From Cryptomeria japonica (taxonomy: Eukaryota > Streptophyta > Pinopsida > Cupressales > Cupressaceae), in assembly GCF_030272615.1 (NCBI RefSeq), contig NC_081415.1, positions 422,865,757 to 422,929,756 of the forward strand: DNA of 64,000 nt, given 5' to 3'. The notes beneath the pieces were generated by a model. That model was not told the origin of the DNA and did not search any database. It was given only the letters and a program-made list of their open reading frames with translations. How positions within the stretch are numbered: position 1 is the first letter of the stretch; the number at the start of each line of letters is the position of its first letter. Made by a program: the position numbers and the translations under genes. Below are positions 1 to 10,711 of this stretch, piece after piece.

Positions 1-1050
1 GCTCCTCATTGCTTATCATTCTCTGAAAATGATGACGCATGCTTACAACATCCTCACAATGCTCCCTTACATGTTGAAGTCTCCATTAATATAACTCATG
101 TTAAACGTGTATTCATAGATGGAGGAGCTGGCTTAAACATTTGTGCATTAAGTTTGATAAAAGCTTTGGGATATTCAGAGAATGCGGAAGACCCGAAAAA
201 TAAAATAACCATCAAGGCTTATGATGAAGCAGAGCGTTCTTCTAAAGGAACTGTTGTGCTACCAATAAGCATAGGACCTGTGGAAAGAGATACATTGTTT
301 CAAGTTTTAGATTTGAACCTCTCTTACAACATTCTTCTAGGAAGACCATGGATTCACAAGATGCAAGGAGTTCCTTCTACGTATCATCAATATATGAAAT
401 TTCCTCATGAAGGAAAAGAGATCACTATAATTGCAGATTCCAGTCAATATTGCAATAATTTGAAGCCCACACAAGATACAAGAGTTCCACATAACAGAGA
501 ATCAGTATATCCTACCAAATAAATTCAAGAAAATTTATGGGAAACTTTTGAAGAAAAACTCAAGTTAAATGATGAAGGAATGGGAAAATATTATTTGCAT
601 AATTTTCCACTTTCCCCTAAGTCATATGGTAAGCCTACAGATATTCAATCAAAGTCATCAGAAAGATCAAAACATATGTTTAAAGGAACATTTGTTAGTG
701 CTGGAACTCTTGAAGAAGAAAATGAAGACAAAGACATTCTTGGTTGGTTGTACAAGGATGAAGACAAAACTATAGCAACAGCAGCAGAAGTCAGTATTCC
801 CATAAAACAATATGACAAAGGATATGAAATAATGCAAAAGATGGGATATGAAGGGAAAGGACCAATTGGTAAGCAACATCAAGGTATTTCAGAACCTATT
901 TGTTCGCACTCACAATCCATAGAAGATAAATCCGGGCTGGGATATCTAAAGTCTTATCAAAAGCAACATAATCATCAACAACAAAAATGGAGAAAGAAAC
1001 TAAAGAAGAAAATTGGCAAGAAAAGCTACATCAAGCGGTTGAAACAGTAA
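1..1050 (+). pseudogene. Aspartic protease and G-patch segment of element A
   Basis: One reading frame is open from the window edge. It holds the retropepsin active-site region (FIDGGAGLNICAL, from about 115) and the second protease signature NILLGRPWIH (from 328). A TAA at 520-522 breaks it, and the frame then resumes to 1050. A G-patch follows at about 820-880 (GYEIMQKMGYEGKGPIGK), a glycine-rich nucleic-acid-binding module often annotated next to the protease in plant Ty3/gypsy polyproteins. In a live element the protease would cut the Gag-Pol precursor in the virus-like particle. The catalytic triplet reads D-G-G rather than D-S/T-G, a variant I associate with this plant group. The C-terminal 20 codons (987-1050) overlap the next frame, so continuing into pol needs a -1 shift. 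Confidence 0.8.
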
Positions 1051-2138
1051 CCAATAAACAAAAAGAGCAAGAAGAACATGAAAAGAAAGAAGAGGAGATT
1101 ACCATTAAAGGTGAAGTAAAATCTTGTCAAACAAAGGCAAAATCTGAACAAGATATTCCAGAAGCAGTAAAAATAGAGATGGCAGAAATCAGAGAACTTT
1201 TTGCACCATACGACATTCCAGTATGGTATAGTGGAGTAATCTTAGATCAAGATTCAGAGACAGATTCCAATGAATATGAATGGGGTCCAGATGTCTTATC
1301 TACTACATCAAGTAAGGAAAACAATGAAGATCAAGCAACTATCATGAAAGAAGACTTGTCTATTGTAGAACAAAACATGAAGTTAGAAAGAAGACAAGAG
1401 AAACTCAGAATTCAAAGAAAAGAGGCGTATGCAAAAAGAAAAGGGAATGAAAAAGAAAGAGAAGTAATGCCACAAGAAGTGCAAACAAAGATCAGATATG
1501 GAAGAACCATAGAAGAATTAATAGATAGTCAAGTTGGATTGACTATTAGTCCAGAAGAAGTTGAATTTGAAAGAAGACAAAATCTAGCAAAAGAATCCTC
1601 TTTATCATGTGCACAAATATGTCAACTTCTAAATGCAAATGAGGTCAATCAAGAAGGAATTTGTAGTGTTAAAGATGTGCGTGTGGACATAATCCATTCA
1701 TTTAAGGGACAAATGTTAGTTGAAGAACCACTTGAGTGTGAACTACCCAATGCTAATATTAATTTTGTTAAGACTAATTCAGAGATGCTTGGGAAAGACA
1801 ATTCTCAAAAACATTTAATCTATGATAGTACCTATTCTATGCCAAACTATGATCATTATGTCATGAACGTTGAAACACCTAATGATGACAGTGATTATGA
1901 TTTACCCCTTCTTCATCCTGAATTAATTGATTGGGATAATTTAGATAACCCCAAACTGAATGTCTTTTCCAACGATCATGACTTAGCCGTGTACCTTAAT
2001 GCTGTTGAACCCATCCATCGTAAGATATCTTCCATTGCATAATGAAGTGATGTTTCTCATAGTCAAGAAAATGCCAAACTTTCCAGTCGCAAAAATGAAA
2101 TAAAACAAGGAAAGAGACCTATTGTTGAAAACCATTTC
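987..2138 (+). pseudogene. Acidic Glu/Lys-rich linker between G-patch and reverse transcriptase of element A
   Basis: An open frame of 351 codons runs to a TAA at 2040-2042 and continues in phase toward the RT domain. It is rich in Glu and Lys (for example around 990-1130 and 1370-1470) and probably partly coiled-coil or disordered. No catalytic motif is visible. It is in the same frame as the RT that follows, so in the living ancestor it was probably the N-terminal spacer of Pol. A linker of this kind between protease and RT is common in Tat-lineage polyproteins, and its own function is not established. The 97 bases after the stop contain no conserved domain. Confidence 0.6.
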
Positions 2139-3839
2139 ATGGCAACACTAGATCAATCAAAAGAGAAAACAAAGGACGTATCTGATGGTGAAAACCTCCT
2201 TGAGGCGCCAGAAGATGGAAAGTTTGACATTCTTCCTCCATATTTTCAAGAGAGATTTGCTATCTTGATAGAACCAACAGAAGTAGTAAACATTGGTACA
2301 TCAAAGGATCCTAAAATACTTCATTTTTCTGCCTCATTATCAGAAAAAGAGAGGAAAGAATACATGGAATTCTTTAAGCAAAGACAAATAAATTTTGCTT
2401 GGTCTTATGCCGACATGCCAGGACTTAATCCTGATCTTATCATGCATCATATTAATGTGGATTTAAAAGCAAAACCCGTTAAGCAGAAGATAAGAAAGAT
2501 GCATCCGCACATTGCTCTTCTTGTAAAAACTGAGCCGAAGAAACTATTAGAAGTGGGTTTCATAAGACCAGTTGCTTATCCAGAATGGGTTTCAAGTATT
2601 TTACCGATATCAAAACCAGATAAGAGTATAAGAGTTTGTACAAATTTCAGAGATCTAAATAAAGCATGTCCAAAAGATGATTTCTTGCTACCAAACATTG
2701 ATATCATAGTGGACTTATCAGCAATGCATTAGATGTTTTCATTAATGGATGGCTTCTCATGATATAATCAAATAAGAATTGCACCTGAAGATCAAGAGAA
2801 GACAACTTTCACCCGTGCATGGGGAACATATTGCTGGAATGTCATGCCATTTGGGCTTAAGAATGTAGAAGCAACTTATCAAAGGGCTATGACAACAATT
2901 TTCCATGATATGATGCATACATTTATGGAAGACTATGTCGATGACATACTTGCAAAATCTCATACAAGACAAGAACATTTGAATATTTTAAGAAAATATT
3001 TTGACAGGCTGGAAAGATATCAATTGAGATTAAATCCAAAGAAATGTGCATTTGGGGTAACCTCTGGAAAGCTCCTTGGGTACAATATATCAGCTCATGG
3101 CATTGAAGTAGATCCTGAAAAAGTCAAAGCTATCATGGAGATGGAGTCACCTAAGAACATAAGTCAATTGCGATCTTTACAAGGAAGATTGCAATCAATC
3201 AGGAGATTTGTTTCTCAGTTGTCTGATAGATGCCTTCCATTTTCCCATCTTCTACATAAAAATGTTCTATTCAAATGGGATCTAAAATGTGAAGAAGCTT
3301 TTTTACAAATAAAATAATATCTTATGAGTCCTCTAGTACTGATATCACCAACCAAAGGGAAACCATTGTTGCTTTATGTCTCAGCAACAAGTGTATCATT
3401 AGGCGCTCTCGTAGCTCAACATGATGATGAAGGAAAAGAAAGAGCAGTTTATTATATCAGCAGAACACTTGTTGGCTATGAATTTAACTATTCCTCAATC
3501 AAAAAGACATGTCTAGCAGTTGTGTTTGCAACTTAGAAGCTACGACATTATATGTTGATTCATTGCGTGAAACTAATAGCAAAGATAGATCCTCTCAAAT
3601 ATTTGTTGAGCAAGTCAACATTGACAGGGAGACTAGCCAAATGGGTTATGATATTGAGTGAATTTGACATAGAACATGTTAACTGGAAAGCTATCAAGGG
3701 ACAAGTCATCGCTGATCAATTGGCTGATGTACCTTTACAAAATGACATGCCTTTGCACAGTGAATTTCCTGATGCAGATATCTTGACAGTAAGTACAGAC
3801 TTTTGGGAATTGTACTTTGATGGTTCTTATACCCAATAA
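2139..3839 (+). pseudogene. pol: Ty3/gypsy reverse transcriptase and first RNase H of element A
   Basis: RT motifs appear in order: a fingers segment with SILPISKPDKSIRVCTNFRD (about 2590-2650), the MPFGLKNVEATYQRAM block from 2844, and the catalytic YVDDILAKS at 2934-2960. The thumb and connection continue to about 3317. The RNase H segment follows, with LLYVSATSVSLGALVAQ near 3370 and a downstream helical part ending with IKGQVIADQLADVP near 3700. The role would be copying element RNA into cDNA and degrading the RNA template in the cytoplasmic particle. Stops break the single frame at 2730-2732 (TAG), 2760-2762 (TGA), 3315-3317 (TAA), 3534-3536 (TAG) and 3837-3839 (TAA). No frameshift is needed in this part, so decay here is mostly by point substitution. 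Confidence 0.92.
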
Positions 3840-4250
3840 GGATCAGGCACATGAGTCTTTTTCATCACACCTCAAGGACACACAATTCCGAAATCGTATA
3901 GACTGCGATTTCCATGCACCAATAACACTGCAGAGTATGAAGCATTAGCTATAGGGCTCAAAATGGCCATTGAGTGGAATGTCAAAGAACTCCATGTCTA
4001 TGGTGATTCACAACTTATCACTAATCAAGTAAATAATGAATATCAAAAAAAGGATGATAAGCTTATGCCATACAAATAACTGGTGGAGGAATTTAAAGAA
4101 CACTTTAAAGAAATCACATTCACCCAGATTCCCAGAAATGAGATTAAAGCAGCAGATGCAATGGCTACAATAGCATCTCTCTTGCAAAATAAGGAGAATC
4201 AACAGTGTTATGAATTTCTCATGGAAGATATCTTAACCCCTACCATCCAA
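3795..4250 (+). pseudogene. Second, archaeal-type RNase H domain of element A
   Basis: Right after the canonical RNase H the same frame gives WELYFDGSYTQ (3804-3836), then NNTAEYEALAIGLKMAIEW (about 3922-3978) and VYGDSQLITNQVNNEY (about 3996-4043). These are the D-E-D positions of the RVT_3/archaeal-type RNase H fold. Known: a second RNase H between the first one and integrase is diagnostic for the plant Tat lineage. Stops at 3837-3839, 3852-3854 and 4077-4079 interrupt it. Acidic residues for metal binding remain visible at D (FDGS), E (AEYEA) and D (GDSQL). Confidence 0.82.
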
Positions 4251-5553
4251 TCCCAGCATACGTATCAAATTTGCCATATATCAGGAACCAGTCAATCATT
4301 ATACGGTCAAACCTACCAATATTTGAAAGATCATATCCTTCCTCTTGAATTATCCCGTAATCAGAGACGAAATTTTATTCGTCAATCCTCTTGCTATACT
4401 CTAATTTCTGATATCCTATATAGGCATGGTCTAGATGGTACTTTGTTGAGATGTCTTGAAAAAGATGAATATGAGAGAGTTCTTAATGACATTCATGCAG
4501 GTATTTGTGGTACACACTCAAGTGGTTTAACATTGGCTAAGAAACTTCTTCGTATGGGTTACTTTTGGCCTATATGGAAAGAGATTCATTCACCTATGCT
4601 AGAAAATGTAAACAATGTCAGATCCATGGGAATCTCATTTATGCGCCAACACAAGAGTTATATCCTATGACAGGATCATGGTCATTTTCACAATGGGGCC
4701 TTGATTTGGTAGGAAATATCAATCCCTCATCTTCTAATGGACATAAGTTCATTCTGATTGCTACTGAATATTTTATTAAGTGTATTGAAGTAGTGCCTTT
4801 AACAACAGTGACAGGAAAACAAATATCATCATTCATTTTGAATTACATAATCTATCGCTATGGAGTTCCTATGACCATTATCACTGATAATGGAAGACCA
4901 TTCAAAAATCAATGTGTGAAAGAGGTATGTGAACAATTTCATATCCAACATAGGTTCACTACTCCATATTATCCACAAGGTAATGGTCAAGCTGAGGCAT
5001 CAAACAAAACTATCTTGAAAATCTTGAAGAAAACAGTCAATGAAGCTGGAAAAGATTGGCACATTCTGCTAAATCCTGCTCTTTGGGCATACCGAACTAG
5101 CGTCCACATTCCAATAGGGGCAAATACATATTGTTTGGTCGATGGATCAGAAGCTATATTACCTATATAAGTAGAGATACCTTCTCTATGAGTATCCTTG
5201 CATGGTCTTATACCAGAATAAGAACAACGAGTCTCTCGACTCCAAGAATTAGAATTGATTCAGGAACGTTGCCAAAATGCAACAGAACATTTGAAAGTAT
5301 ACCAAAAAGAATGGCAAGAAGCTATAATCATAGAGTCAAGCCGCGTATTTTCTAGATTGGGGATATAGTTCTAAGGGAGAATCCAAGAAATCAACAAGAT
5401 CGGGAAAAGAAGGGAAAATTTGAACCAAATTGGCTAGGAACTTTTGTCATAGTAGCAACATATGGATCATGAGCATACAAGTTATCTACCCCTAAAGGTG
5501 ATTGGTTTTATGAACCTATTAATTCTATCCATCTCAAGAAATTCTATGCTTGA
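4251..5553 (+). pseudogene. Integrase of element A, frameshifted and ending at about 5553
   Basis: The HHCC zinc region is split: the two His lie in frame before about 4580 (DIHAGICGTHSSGLTLAK), while the Cys pair (KCKQCQIHG) is readable only in the next frame, so a one-base indel lies near 4580. The catalytic core follows: D in WGLDLVG (about 4700), D in ITDNGRPF (about 4885) and E in GNGQAEASNKTILK (about 4983-5020). The C-terminal part has further stops at 5168-5170 and downstream, with the typical PRIF-IGDIVLRENPRN region around 5340-5390 and a final stop TGA at 5551-5553. No chromodomain is visible after it. The domain would insert the cDNA into chromosomal DNA; this copy cannot. Confidence 0.85.
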
Positions 5554-5613
5554 GATATAAAGTCCTGAAAAAATCAATAAAAAGCATATAAAATCCAAAA
5601 AAATGCAATAAAT

Positions 5614-5650
5614 TTAGATGGTGAAAACTTGGTAAATAGACGCTATCTAA
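5614..5650 (+). other. Bulged RNA hairpin just downstream of pol in element A
   Basis: The outer arms TTAGATGGTG (5614-5623) and CGCTATCTAA (5641-5650) pair over ten positions with two G-U wobbles, enclosing AAAACTTGGTAAATAGA. The left half, GGTGAAAAC-T-TGGTAAA, is nearly identical to the three hairpins in element F at 49060-49090, 49949-49973 and 50015-50041. It lies 61 bases after the pol stop, so it would sit in the 3' untranslated part of the genomic RNA. Function is not known to me. Confidence 0.5.
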
Positions 5651-7289
5651 GAAGTAGGTTCCTCCATCTATGAGATCAATTTGTGCACTTTTCCACTCCA
5701 TCATATCACATCTATCACTTCCATCTATCTTAGTTTATCCATTCCATCTTTCACATCCATTGCTTTGAACCATTTAGCAAGAAATATGTAGCTTACCAAC
5801 AATTACCAATATTTGACATACTTGTCGTAGTCACTGTCTTGGACCTTATCAGAATCAATCAATCTGCATTTGTATCCCTCCATGGTTTGGATCTTGATCA
5901 ATTCATACATCCATAATAAATTTTTGTTTCCACTGGGGAAAAATCCTAATTCCTTTTGCAAAGGTGATCTTTTGAATCTTTGAAAAAATCCAAAACATTC
6001 GAAAAACCTAGAAAAACCAAAAACACGTAGGATTTTGAAACATATAACGAGCAAACAAAGCAATGAAAATCAAAGCATTTTTGTCAACAATTGAATCATG
6101 CAACTCAGAAACTGAAGAGTCAATTAACAAGTAATAAAGGATTATCAAAGATAATTTGTCAAGATGATTATATCAGTTAATGACCATAAGAACATGTGAA
6201 TGACATACAAGATTCAGTGTTTATATCTTGATTTTATTGATAATCATGTGCTCTATGCGACTCAAGGATGTCCATGACTAGATAAGCTATGATGAGGCAT
6301 GATTATTTTTCTTTGATTGCTATCTGTGGTTTATCTCTTACTACGGTATGAACTTGTCTCAGGATATGATCAGCAAAAGATCAAGGAGGATGTTCCAATT
6401 CATGCATGAAAGGAGATAATCCTTGTCTGTTCTGCAAGCAATACTCAGGTTAGCTTGATCCATTATATCAAGTTGCTTGTATTAACTTGCTATATCAAAA
6501 TCCATGTAAGAAATACTCAGGCCATCTTAAATCTTTATGTCAAGTTGCTTGTATTTTCTTACAACATTTTAAAGCTCAATGATGAAATCAAACACTGTTA
6601 CAAGATAGCATATGAAGAATGGTAGTATCATTTCATTAGCTCATTATTCATCTACATTATAAGCATTCATTGTCAGTTGTATTATAAGCATTTCATTTCA
6701 TTAACAGATCAACGGTCACAAATAAAGATTGAGTATACTTGGACAAACAAAAACAATTTGCATTTAATCATTATAGGTGCATTCATTTTAGAATAATTTT
6801 AAATCATTATCCATTTCATTTAGTTGCATTTCAAAAATTGCATTAGTTTGCATTCAATTAAGTGCATTTTATTCATCATATAGTGTATCATCATTATAGT
6901 TTGCATTATCATTTCATTTTAGATCTTTTAGTTGCATCTTTGCACTTAGATTCATAATCATTATAAACATTACATATAAAAATACAAAAACATTTCATAT
7001 AGATCATTTGCATCATCATCAAAAACAAATCAATCATTCATTTGCATTCCATATAGATCATTGCATTTGCATCATTTAAGATAGTGATCATAATCATTGC
7101 ATCCATATCATCATCAAATAGAATAACACGCATAAAGAAATATCATCCATAAAATCAAAGCATATAGATCATCATCAAATAGAGTAACATGCATATAAAT
7201 CATCATCATCATATAGAGTCCATGTCTGCATATAGATCATCATAAAACAATAAAAGTCCAAGTATACAATGATATCAAATAAACAATAC
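5651..7289. other. Non-coding 3' region of element A with CATATAGATCAT-type repeats
   Basis: No domain-bearing ORF is visible. From about 6600 the sequence becomes low-complexity, rich in CATT, ATCAT and TTGCATT words. Between 7000 and 7260 a degenerate unit containing CATATAGATCATCATC recurs several times. This is the spacer between pol and the antisense ORF. Confidence 0.5.
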
Positions 7290-9417
7290 AAATTCTCCAA
7301 ATCAAGTCACGACTGTCCTGTACCACTACCACCTGACTTTGTCCGTCTCTGTGGCTGTGGGCGAGAAGATCCTCCAGATGCCTGTCTCCCATGATCACCA
7401 CTCCTCTGAGGAGGTCCCATGACCCCACCACTGCTAGTATCCATCAACACGGTGGTATGATAACTACCTGCTCTCTAGCTCTTTGCAACTACCTCCTCAT
7501 ATCATCGTCGCCAATGGGAAGTCTCCTTCCTAGCCCAAACCAATGCTCTAACAGTATCAGCCGAGAGAGTACCTGATCCAAGCTGATGAATATGATCAAG
7601 AAGGCTTTGATTATCCTGCTATCTCCTAGCAGCTCTACCCCTCTCCATCATAAGATTCTGCACCTGTGGTCGAAGGTGATCAATCTGTGCTCTCATACTG
7701 TCAATGGTATCCTACCATGGCACATCATGCACTGGTGCATCCTGCTCTGGTAAATCCTGCTGTGGTGCATGGACCCCAATCCTCTCCTCACCAATAACCT
7801 ATCCAACTGCTGGAATCTTGGTCTGAGTAACTCTTCGAACCCGTCGTCTAATCAGGGGAACATGATCCTCAGGATCCTCATCATCTTCACCATGTGCTGC
7901 AATAACCCTAGGGTCTGGCTGAATCTGTCCAGAATTAATGCCTCTCCCGCAACCTCCATCTAGTCCAGTCACCCTGCCTCCTATCAATGGCAACCCTCTC
8001 AGTGATCTCATGCCTAACTTGCCATGCTCCCTCCCAATCCATCCAACATCTCTCCCACCCATAGGACGTGCTCTCTCAATCCTATCAACTGGTCCAAATG
8101 GTCCTCCACGGACTCTTAGTCGACCTCCCCTCCATCTAGGCCTCCTACCACCACCACCTCCATCCCCACCCTCATCTCCACCTCCCCCAGCCTCATGAGA
8201 AGCTCTGAGCTCTTGTCTCCGTCTCTATCTCCTAAAAAATGGATCATCTGAATCATCATCCTCATCTCCTGAGCTGGGAGGAGGATCTGCTGGATCAGTA
8301 ATACGAGGAAATGGATGAGCTAATATGTACTGGGCATAATCTATAGTAACCCCTGGATCAAGAATGTGCAATCTCATATCATAAGCCACTCTCGGAGTAG
8401 CAACAAACTCTACATGAGCAATCTCAAATGACAACGAAGGTCCCCAATCTTGTCTATCTCTGTAACGCTGAGCATATATCGTCACACCAGTAGGCATAAG
8501 CTGGATGATACCAAACTGTCTCAAAATGCGACCAATCAACTGTCGCTCAACAATATAAGGTGTCTGACCAATGAGATATCTACTTTGCATAATAAATGGT
8601 AATGTCTATGCATCATCCATCCATGGCTCACAATCAAGATATGGTCTCCAAGTAATCCTATCCAATGAATCAAGCACCCAACGCCAATAGTCCATCTTAC
8701 CCAGCTTATGCTGAGTAAGGATACCTGCATAAAAATACACATATGGCTGCCTCTCTCCATGAACTCTTTGATGGATAGGCCGCATAATAGCAGTGTGCTC
8801 CTAGCACCAGATCTGTAATAAAGTGCATCCTGTAGACAAACTCACACTCTCATCATACACCACCTGATGAAGATCATGATATAAATGTGCCAACATACAA
8901 ACACCCCAACATATCGAGTACGATGCTGCATCATACTTAGGAGAATCTCACCCCATCCAATGGAAAAACCTCGTGATCTCCTATCAGGACATATAAATCC
9001 TCCAATCAGACTAGCAAGAATAATGGGAAGAGCCTCGTAATACATCACCATATCTACCCATCAAATCTCTCCTCTACCAATGTTCTCATCAGCAAACACA
9101 ACTCTGCAAGCCTTTGTACCAACCCGATCCTGAAAATCATACTGCACTAGCTCTCCAACCACTGGGATGTGCAGAATCCTGTAATCCTCAAGAGTCACAC
9201 TAATCTCACCCGTAGGCAGGTGGAAAGTGTTATGCTCACTGTGCCATCTCTCGGATAATGCCATCAATAATCCTCTATTATGCATAATCTTAGGCATATA
9301 CAACAAATGGCGTAAACCACAGGCATCTATGTGTCTAATCTCTGCCTGGTTTAGCTCTGGAACTAAATGACGCACTACTGGTAATTTCTCCCAACATTGG
9401 AGAACATCAAGTTTCTG
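7290..9417 (-). pseudogene. Antisense plant mobile domain (PMD) ORF carried by element A
   Basis: On the minus strand from about 9417 the frame reads HWEKLP...VRHLVPELN, then GLRHLLYMPKIMHNRGLLMA, LSERWHSEHNTFHLPTGEIS and VTLEDYRILHIPVVGELV. This follows the plant mobile domain (aminotransferase-like, MAIN/MAIL1-type) pattern of a short leader, the leucine-rich helix, W-R/H-x-E-T/H-x-TFHLP and a V-TLxD-x-xxLxxLPxxG block. Downstream, VERQLIGRILRQFGIIQLMP (about 8490-8550) fits the conserved VxRVLRQFGxxQxIP element. The C-terminal part is Gly/Arg/Pro-rich and may end in a coiled coil near 7600-7700. Stops at about 9052-9060 and frame changes near 8840, 8590 and 8220 break it. Extra antisense ORFs of this sort are known from Tat-lineage elements; whether they help the element is unknown. 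Confidence 0.72.
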
Positions 9418-9597
9418 CTATTTATCAAGAGAAATCAATCAATCATCAAATCTATCTATCCATCGAATCAAATTGAAGCAACTTAAGCTATCAAATCATT
9501 TTAAAACCTATCAGTCATGGTTTTCTATCAATCACTAAGTTCAATCAAAACTCTGCTAAGTTATTGCATCAGAAACTAAATCGGTTTCTTAGAGCTA

Positions 9598-9752
9598 CTC
9601 AACAATCTATCAATCTATCAATCAAGCGATCAATCAACAATCCATCAATCTATCAATCAAGCGATCAATCAACAAATCTATCAATCTATCAATCAAGCGA
9701 TCAATCAACAAATCTATCAATCTATCAATCTATCAATCAAGCTATCTATCCA
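9598..9752. repeat. Tandem repeat, about 35-bp unit, four copies
   Basis: The unit is built from ATCAATCTATCAATCAAGCG followed by ATCAATCAACA, and recurs at about 9601, 9636, 9671 and 9707. The last copy is degenerate (AAGCTATC). It lies inside the 3' non-coding part of element A, between the antisense ORF and the LTR. An ORF read through it has only low-complexity Ser/Asn/Ile and is not credible. Confidence 0.8.
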
Positions 9753-9884
9753 ACCACATCACACAATCACTCAATCAAGTCCTATTTCATCATCAATGCA
9801 TATTAAACACGTTAAATCTAATCATCAAAGTGATTTTTAGCCTTTGCACTTATCAAAAACATCAAACTTGAGCAAAAGCGCTAT

Positions 9885-10195
9885 CCTATTGAGCATTTGC
9901 ACTAAACTATAGCAAATGCACTAAAACTAAAGGCATTTGTGCTAAACTAATGCATATGCGCTATCCTTTTGAACAAATGCGATAAATATACAAGCATATA
10001 CGCAAACCCATGCAAAAGTGCTACCTTATTGAGCAAAAGCACTAACAAACAAATCATTTGTGCTATCCTATGCATAAGCACTAACATCCTTAACATATGC
10101 GCTAACAAAAAGAACATATGCGCTAATCTATGCATTTGCACTAAACTTAATTGCATATGCACTAAAACAAATTGCAAAAGCACTAATCTAACGTC
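9885..10195. repeat. Degenerate short repeat array with GCAAATGCACTAA-type units
   Basis: A word of about 18-21 bases, of the form GCA(A/T)(A/T)(A/T)GC(G/A)CTA, recurs about fifteen times with substitutions, for example AGCAAAAGCGCTATCC, GAGCATTTGCACTAAAC and AACATATGCGCTAACA. ATGC/GCAT words make each unit partly palindromic. ORFs on both strands through this block are by-products of the repeat. Confidence 0.75.
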
Positions 10196-10697
10196 AAAAA
10201 AATTCAAAAATAATTCAAAAAATAAAATAAAAATTCAAAAACGTGCCTAAAACATGAATATTTGAACAAAAAGTTGACAAAAAAGCTCTGGATAAGATAC
10301 ATACCGGATACCCATGCTCGATAGTTCACTGATATCGCCGAACGCTCTCAAAACGATGGTTCTCCATGGGAATCACCATTTCGCTACCTCAGCAAGAATA
10401 TTTTCTCCACAAGCTGACAAGGATAACAATGAAATTAAAATTAACCTTGGTTAATTTTATATTTACTATTTGAAGAGTAACTAATTAATGAGCAATTCAA
10501 TTTGTTTTTTTACAAATGAATTTAATTGACTAAATTTTTTTATCAATTATCATGAGATCAATCGTTCAAACCAAAGTTTTCAACAAATTCACGATCAATC
10601 TCCTGAGGGGACACCAAATTAGGATTTTCAATCTCCATCAGGCACATTATCGAGACTTGATTTAATCTTTGAAACAATGTTGTCTCGACATCATTTC
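10196..10697. other. AT-rich non-coding stretch before the polypurine tract of element A
   Basis: No ORF or repeat of note is visible. The final 130 bases before the polypurine tract are less AT-rich than what precedes them and would be the 3' end of the internal region. Confidence 0.5.
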
Positions 10698-10711
10698 AAA
10701 GAGGGGCAAAA
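10698..10711 (+). promoter_or_regulatory. Polypurine tract of element A
   Basis: CAAAGAGGGGCAAAA ends directly at the TG that opens the LTR. The core TTCAAAGAGGGGCAAA is identical to the tract of element F at 52366-52381. In a live element it primes plus-strand DNA synthesis. Confidence 0.85.

Noticed and set aside
9598-10195. Regular short repeats suggesting a CRISPR array
   Set aside because: There are no unique spacers between repeats, the context is plant retrotransposon DNA, and no cas genes are present.
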